This document shows positions 5,628 through 9,992 of a DNA stretch of 9,992 nt, piece after piece. Source of the DNA: Thalassotalea_B sp049613795 (GTDB lineage: Bacteria > Pseudomonadota > Gammaproteobacteria > Enterobacterales > Alteromonadaceae); the NCBI GenBank assembly GCA_049613795.1, contig JBMZCX010000085.1:1-9992 (forward strand), written 5' to 3'. Each line of letters begins with the position of its first letter. Position 1 is the stretch's first letter. The notes under the pieces are model-generated. The model was not told the origin of the DNA and did not search any database. It was given only the letters and a program-made list of their open reading frames with translations. The translations under genes and the position numbers were made by a program.

Positions 5628-7493
5628 TTGATAGCGAAGGTATTTAAAGGTATATGGACAGGGATTAACTTCTCGCGTCGTTTAGTACTAAATTTATTAT
5701 TTTTATTTTTGGTTATCATTTTCATTGTCTCAGTATCAAGTGACGGCGATAAAATCATTGTCGAAGAGGGTTCTGTCCTCAGGCTCAACCTAAACGGTCC
5801 TATTGTGGAAGAAAAAACCTACGTAGACCCTATAGAAGCGGCCATTAATGATGCAACAGCAAGCGCTGATACGCCTACTGAAATACTGCTTGATGATGTC
5901 ATTGAAGTAATCAATGAGGCGTCACATGACTCTCGTATCAGCGCAATTTTGCTTGATTTACAAGAAATGCCAAAAGCGCACTTAAATAAGCTTAAGCAAA
6001 TTACAAAAGCACTTGATACATTTAAAGCAACTGGAAAAAAAGTAATTGCCTCAGGCTATTACTATACCCAAGCGCAATATTACATTGCCGCGCATGCAGA
6101 CGAAATTGCGATGCACCCTTATGGTAGTGTGCTTATTGAAGGCTACGGTATGTACCCGCTTTACTTCAAAGATGCATTAGAAAAATTAGAAGTCACTCAG
6201 CATATATTTCGTGTAGGTACCTTCAAATCTGCCGTTGAACCGTTTATCAGAAACGATATGTCAGAAGCAGCTAAAGAAGCAAACCGCGTATGGTTAGGTG
6301 CTTTATGGAACGAATATAAGCAAGATGTAAGTGCGGTGCGTCCATTTGACGAATCAAATTTTGATGAAACAATGGATACTTATTTAGCCAAAATGCAGGC
6401 TGCCAATGGTGATGCGGGTAAATACGCGCTGGATAATAAATGGGTTGATTCTCTCAAAACTAATCAACAAATTCGTCAACAATTAATTGATCTAGTTGGC
6501 GCTGAGGAAGATGGTAAAACATTTAAACAAGTGTCTTTTGGTGAATACTTAAGCTTAGTTAAGCCGCCAATTGAGTTTGATAACCCAATGACAGAAAAAG
6601 TCGCTGTTGTTGTAGCTAAAGGTACCATCGTAGACGGTGAGCGTCGTGCCGGTGAGATTGGCGGTGATTCAACAGCTGCACTATTACGCAAGGCACGCCT
6701 TGACGATAAAGTAAAAGCAGTCGTGTTACGTATTGATTCTGGCGGTGGCAGCATGTTTGCCTCTGAAGTTATTCGTGCTGAAGTATTGGCACTTAAGGCC
6801 GCAGGCAAACCAGTCATTGCTTCAATGAGCTCAGTAGCTGCATCAGGTGGTTATTGGATTGCATCAGCGGCAAATGAAATTTGGGCAGCACCTAGTACGA
6901 TTACCGGCTCAATCGGTGTATTTGGTACCTTTATGACCTTTGAAGATACCTTAGCTAAAATCGGTGTTTACTCTGATGGTGTAGCGACTACAGAAATGGC
7001 CGGTTTTTCAATAACTCGTCCACTAAATGAAAAAATGGCACAAGTGATTCAAATGAGTGTTGAAGAAGCTTATGAACGTTTTTTAAATGTGGTTGCCGAT
7101 GCGCGTAATATGACCCCTGAGCAAGTTGATAAAATTGCCCAAGGCCGCGTTTGGATTGCATCGCAAGCTCAAGAGCTTGGTTTAGTTGACAAGCTGGGTA
7201 ACAAGCAAGACGCTATCAAAGCGGCTGCAGAGCTTGCTAAACTTAACTTCTATGAAGTTAAAACAATTAAACAATCACTTAGCCCTCAAGAACAAATGCT
7301 CCAAGATATTTTTGGTAGCGCCGCGGTTAAATCAGTGCTTGGACTTGAAACACAAAAATCAGCAGTACTAGCTAGTCAAGCTAACCTGCAAAGCGTGATT
7401 AAGCAATTAAGCAGCGAAGTAGAAAACCTGAAAGATTATAACGATCCACAAGGTGTTTACGCGCGCTGTTTAGAATGTACAGTTGCACAATAA
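5628..7493 (+). CDS. sppA: signal peptide peptidase SppA, 67-kDa type (protease IV)
   Basis: SppA is an inner-membrane serine protease that degrades signal peptides left after export. At 621 residues it is the long, duplicated form like E. coli protease IV (618), with two tandem ClpP-like S49 domains (about 50-310 and 320-550). One N-terminal membrane anchor is at about 19-37, with the active site in the periplasm. The catalytic dyad is split between the domains, as in E. coli: Lys200 (RVGTFKSAVEPF, equivalent to K209) and Ser406 (SSVAASGGYW, equivalent to S409). The C-terminus keeps a CxxC pair (YARCLECTVAQ), also present in E. coli. One oddity is SGGGS at 371-375, where E. coli has SPGGS. 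Translation begins at TTG behind a strong AAGGAG. ansA follows 70 bp downstream, the same order as in E. coli, with a terminator hairpin between them. Confidence 0.96.
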   Translation: MIAKVFKGIWTGINFSRRLVLNLLFLFLVIIFIVSVSSDGDKIIVEEGSVLRLNLNGPIVEEKTYVDPIEAAINDATASADTPTEILLDDVIEVINEASHDSRISAILLDLQEMPKAHLNKLKQITKALDTFKATGKKVIASGYYYTQAQYYIAAHADEIAMHPYGSVLIEGYGMYPLYFKDALEKLEVTQHIFRVGTFKSAVEPFIRNDMSEAAKEANRVWLGALWNEYKQDVSAVRPFDESNFDETMDTYLAKMQAANGDAGKYALDNKWVDSLKTNQQIRQQLIDLVGAEEDGKTFKQVSFGEYLSLVKPPIEFDNPMTEKVAVVVAKGTIVDGERRAGEIGGDSTAALLRKARLDDKVKAVVLRIDSGGGSMFASEVIRAEVLALKAAGKPVIASMSSVAASGGYWIASAANEIWAAPSTITGSIGVFGTFMTFEDTLAKIGVYSDGVATTEMAGFSITRPLNEKMAQVIQMSVEEAYERFLNVVADARNMTPEQVDKIAQGRVWIASQAQELGLVDKLGNKQDAIKAAAELAKLNFYEVKTIKQSLSPQEQMLQDIFGSAAVKSVLGLETQKSAVLASQANLQSVIKQLSSEVENLKDYNDPQGVYARCLECTVAQ

Positions 7494-7534
7494 TGCCCTA
7501 ACAGGCTGTATTGATTAGCACTTAGCGTTATACT

Positions 7535-7563
7535 AAGCCCAGTTTTTTTACTGGGCTTTTTTT
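7535..7563 (+). terminator. intrinsic terminator of sppA abutting the ansA start
   Basis: AAGCCCAG (7535-7542), an 8-nt T-rich loop and CTGGGCTT (7551-7558) form an 8-bp hairpin followed by a T run to 7563. The ATG of ansA begins at 7564, immediately after the T run. The hairpin should end sppA transcripts. It also occupies the place where the ansA ribosome binding site would be. Confidence 0.8.
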
Positions 7564-8574
7564 ATGAAACGTAAACGCATTTACATCGCTTATACTGGCG
7601 GTACTATAGGAATGAAAAAATCAATCCGCGGCTATATTCCTGCCGAAGGTTTTTTAACCGAAACTGTGGTTAATAACGCAGAATTTAATCGTGAAGAAAT
7701 GCCATTATTCGATATTCATGAATACTGCCCACTGATTGACTCTTCAGATATGTCTCCTGCTCACTGGCAACTTATTGCTGATGACATAAAAAGTAAGTAC
7801 CAAGATTACGACGGCTTTGTAGTGCTGCATGGCACAGATACCATGGCCTATACGGCATCGGCTTTATCGTTTATGTTTGAAAACTTAACAAAGCCTATTA
7901 TCGTTACCGGCTCACAAATTCCGCTCTCTCAATTGCGCTCTGATGGTCAAGTTAACCTACTTAATGCCATGTATTTAGCAGCTAACTACCCGATAGCGGA
8001 AGTCAGTTTGTTTTTTAATAATCAATTATTTAGAGGCAACCGAGCAACCAAAGCGCATGCCGATGGATTTGATGCATTCGCCTCCCCTAACCTAGAGCCA
8101 TTAGCGCTGTCTGGCATTAATATTCAACTGATCAAAGGTCAGTTAAGTCCGTATGTAGAAAATGAATTACAAGTTGCGCAGATCACTCCTCAAGCCATTG
8201 GTGTATTGTATTTATACCCTGGGATCAGCAAAGAAGTGGTTAAAAGCTTAGTTAATGGCAACATTAAAGCATTGGTACTGCTGAGCTTTGGTGTGGGTAA
8301 TGCGCCGCAAGACCCTGAGTTTTTGGATATACTTGATGAAGCGAGTAAGCGCGGCGTTATTATCACAAACCTCACTCAATGCCTAAAAGGGCAAGTGAAT
8401 ATGGGCGGGTATGCCACAGGAAATGCGCTACTCAATATAGGCGTGATCAGTGGTTTTGATATGACCTTAGAAGCCTGTTTAACTAAACTGCATTATCTTT
8501 TTAGTCAAAACTTAGAGGTCGAAACGATTCGCCATTTAATGCAAGATAATTTGCGGGGTGAGTTAACTCGTTAG
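7564..8574 (+). CDS. ansA: L-asparaginase, type I (cytoplasmic)
   Basis: AnsA hydrolyses L-asparagine to aspartate and ammonia in the cytoplasm. The 336-residue protein aligns with E. coli AnsA (338) with almost no gaps. Both asparaginase signatures are present: AYTGGTIGM at 9-17 with nucleophile T14, and VLHGTDTMAYTASAL at 87-101 with T91-D92. K163 and the flexible-loop Y24 are also in place. There is no signal peptide, which agrees with type I. Of the residues I recall from the E. coli allosteric asparagine site, T162 and C273 are kept, but R240 is replaced by leucine. The ATG is fixed by alignment with the E. coli N-terminus. It has no Shine-Dalgarno sequence, because the sppA terminator ends at the preceding base. 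In E. coli ansA is followed by pncA; here it ends at a shared terminator facing gnd. Confidence 0.96.
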   Translation: MKRKRIYIAYTGGTIGMKKSIRGYIPAEGFLTETVVNNAEFNREEMPLFDIHEYCPLIDSSDMSPAHWQLIADDIKSKYQDYDGFVVLHGTDTMAYTASALSFMFENLTKPIIVTGSQIPLSQLRSDGQVNLLNAMYLAANYPIAEVSLFFNNQLFRGNRATKAHADGFDAFASPNLEPLALSGINIQLIKGQLSPYVENELQVAQITPQAIGVLYLYPGISKEVVKSLVNGNIKALVLLSFGVGNAPQDPEFLDILDEASKRGVIITNLTQCLKGQVNMGGYATGNALLNIGVISGFDMTLEACLTKLHYLFSQNLEVETIRHLMQDNLRGELTR

Positions 8575-8596
8575 GTGTTCAGCTAAACGAATAACA

Positions 8597-8624
8597 AAAA
8601 AGGACGCTATTTAGCGTCCTTTTT
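8597..8624. terminator. bidirectional terminator between ansA and gnd
   Basis: AAAAAGGACGC (8597-8607) and GCGTCCTTTTT (8614-8624) form a perfect 11-bp stem with a 6-nt loop. There are A and T runs on both sides. It lies 22 nt after the ansA stop and 16 nt after the gnd stop on the other strand, so it can end both convergent transcripts. Confidence 0.92.
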
Positions 8625-8640
8625 ATTTACTTAGATTTTA

Positions 8641-9992
8641 TTAACGAACTTTTGCGTCAATATCAACTAAGTCAGTTAAATGACACGTTTCACCACTGTG
8701 GGTCTTAATGCCATGCTCACCAAAGTAATCACGCTGGGCTTGTACTAAATGCCCATTACTTGGTGTTGTTAACGTTGCTAAGTAGGTTTGTGTTGCACTT
8801 AGCACAGGGAATGCCAGACCCGTCATGACCGCTTGGCCCGTTACTTTACGCATTGCGAGTGACTCTTTTTCAAGAGTATCAATAAACTCAACACCTTGCG
8901 CTACACTGTCTAAGTAATCTGCACGAATAATACACCCTGCACGCCAGGTTTGTAGTGTTTTGGCTAAATCAACTTTCCACTGATGGGTACGTGAAGCACC
9001 TTTAATTAATGCAAGTCCTTGACGATACGCTAGTAAACTTGCAAGAGTAAATGCATCTTTCAACTCATCTAAATCAATATCAACTTGCGTGGTATTTTGC
9101 GCGCTATACGTCATCTCTTGTGCAGCAGTGGTATTGCATGCATTAGTTAAATGGCGTGCTTGAACAGCGGCTACTAATGACGGTACCGCAATACCCAATT
9201 CAAGTGCATTTTGAGCTGTCCATAAACCAGTACCTTTTGCGCCAACTTTGTTATCAATTAAGTCAACAAGGGGCACATTTTGCGAATTTTCAAGTGACAA
9301 AATATGGCTAGAAATTGACAATAAATAGCTATTTAACTGGCCTTGTGACCATTCATTAAATATCTCAGCAATTTCTTTTGGCGAGCGCTTAGTTCCATGA
9401 CGAAGTAACTGATACACTTCAGCAATAAGTTGCATCAGTGCGTATTCAATTCCATTGTGAACCATTTTTACAAAATGACCGCTGGCTGATTGACCAACGC
9501 GAGCAAAACACGACTCGCCTTTGTAGCTTGCAGCAACTTTTGTAAACCATGGCTCGACACGCTCCCAGCCACCTTCAGAACCACTTGCCATCATAGCTGG
9601 CCCATGACGCGCACCCTCAGCACCACCTGAAATACCCATGGTGGCAAACTCAAACTTGTCTTGGTATTTTAGCTTGCGATTAATTCCGTCTTTGTAATTA
9701 CTGTTACCGCAGTCAACAATAATATCACTACATTGAACACCCGCTTCAATCAGCTCATTGCAAACCGCATCAACCAACTCACCCGCAGGTACAAGTAATA
9801 AAATAGAACGCGGTGTTTCTAAACGCCTAACCATATCCCCTAGATCAGAGACAATGTGAAGTTTGTCAGCCATGCCTTGTGACTTAGCACAGCTTAATAA
9901 CTCTTCACCCGCATTTGGGTTTTTGTCATAAGCGACCAGCGTTATCCCTTTTTCAATCAAGTTCAGGGCAAGATTTTTCCCCATAACGCCTA
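8641..9992 (-). CDS. gnd: 6-phosphogluconate dehydrogenase, decarboxylating (5' end cut by window)
   Basis: This enzyme oxidises and decarboxylates 6-phosphogluconate to ribulose 5-phosphate in the oxidative pentose phosphate pathway. The reading frame stays open to the window edge. The ATG at 9984 is internal, preceded by Gly-Val, and corresponds to M14 of the E. coli enzyme. About a dozen residues, including the first half of the GxGxxG nucleotide-binding motif, lie outside. Numbering from that Met, family features are ISGGAEGA (118-125), VKMVHNGIEY (172-181) with catalytic K173 and E180, KGTGLWT for substrate binding, RAGCIIRA, and the C-terminal QAQRDYFGEH with the phosphate-binding Arg and His. 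Several signatures differ from E. coli: DCGN for DGGN, SGGAEGA for SGGEEGA, MASG for MPGG, and Asp20-Lys in place of Asn-Arg in the cofactor loop. Assignment to the family is secure; cofactor preference is open. Confidence 0.93.
   Translation of the reverse strand, partial: GVMGKNLALNLIEKGITLVAYDKNPNAGEELLSCAKSQGMADKLHIVSDLGDMVRRLETPRSILLLVPAGELVDAVCNELIEAGVQCSDIIVDCGNSNYKDGINRKLKYQDKFEFATMGISGGAEGARHGPAMMASGSEGGWERVEPWFTKVAASYKGESCFARVGQSASGHFVKMVHNGIEYALMQLIAEVYQLLRHGTKRSPKEIAEIFNEWSQGQLNSYLLSISSHILSLENSQNVPLVDLIDNKVGAKGTGLWTAQNALELGIAVPSLVAAVQARHLTNACNTTAAQEMTYSAQNTTQVDIDLDELKDAFTLASLLAYRQGLALIKGASRTHQWKVDLAKTLQTWRAGCIIRADYLDSVAQGVEFIDTLEKESLAMRKVTGQAVMTGLAFPVLSATQTYLATLTTPSNGHLVQAQRDYFGEHGIKTHSGETCHLTDLVDIDAKVR

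Noticed and set aside
6476..6817. Minus-strand open frame within sppA
   Set aside because: It is antisense to conserved sppA coding sequence. Its Ser/Thr/Pro-rich translation is typical of a shadow frame.
7186..7371. Alternative-frame open frame inside the 3' part of sppA
   Set aside because: It is short, embedded in sppA, has no ribosome binding site and no recognisable content.
8190..8375. Minus-strand open frame within ansA
   Set aside because: It is antisense to conserved asparaginase sequence and has no independent support.
1..9992. Search for a novel multi-gene system, mobile element or CRISPR array
   Set aside because: No direct repeat arrays, transposase, integrase or phage genes were seen. 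The flanks of tRNA-Ser show no integrase or duplicated tRNA end. The genes are mostly conserved single-function housekeeping genes.

Overview
The window looks like ordinary chromosome from a marine gammaproteobacterium of the Alteromonadales, most likely Pseudoalteromonas or a close relative. This rests on AT-rich DNA with AT-rich intergenic stretches and on close, nearly full-length resemblance to E. coli FklB, YdjA, FadH, SppA, AnsA and Gnd. The genus is inferred from recalled family resemblance, not from a search. I see no mobile element, CRISPR array, phage gene, toxin-antitoxin pair or defence gene, and no convincing undescribed multi-gene system.

Layout. Positions 1-5330 are read leftwards on the minus strand. 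In order of transcription they hold fadH (2,4-dienoyl-CoA reductase), a DoxX-family membrane protein, a YdjA-type nitroreductase, a small four-helix membrane protein of unknown function, tRNA-Ser(UGA) with a strong promoter and an intrinsic terminator, a second small membrane protein, and fklB (FKBP-type prolyl isomerase). A divergent 297-bp intergenic region (5331-5627) separates fadH from sppA, which runs rightwards and is followed by ansA (type I asparaginase). A bidirectional terminator at 8597-8624 divides ansA from gnd (6-phosphogluconate dehydrogenase). gnd converges from the right and is cut by the window edge within about a dozen residues of its N-terminus.

How the genes relate. Most are independent housekeeping functions: protein folding, signal-peptide clearance, asparagine catabolism, the pentose phosphate pathway and beta-oxidation of unsaturated fatty acids. 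The sppA-ansA order is also found in E. coli. The best regulatory signal is a FadR-like operator just upstream of the fadH start, which fits control of fatty-acid degradation. The other points of interest are local: a terminator hairpin pressed against the ansA start codon, a gene whose ribosome binding site begins right after the tRNA-Ser terminator, and departures from E. coli-type key residues in AnsA (position 240), SppA (SGGGS) and Gnd (Asp in the cofactor loop). Five genes have, or could be mistaken as having, TTG starts. Only sppA's TTG is accepted as real.
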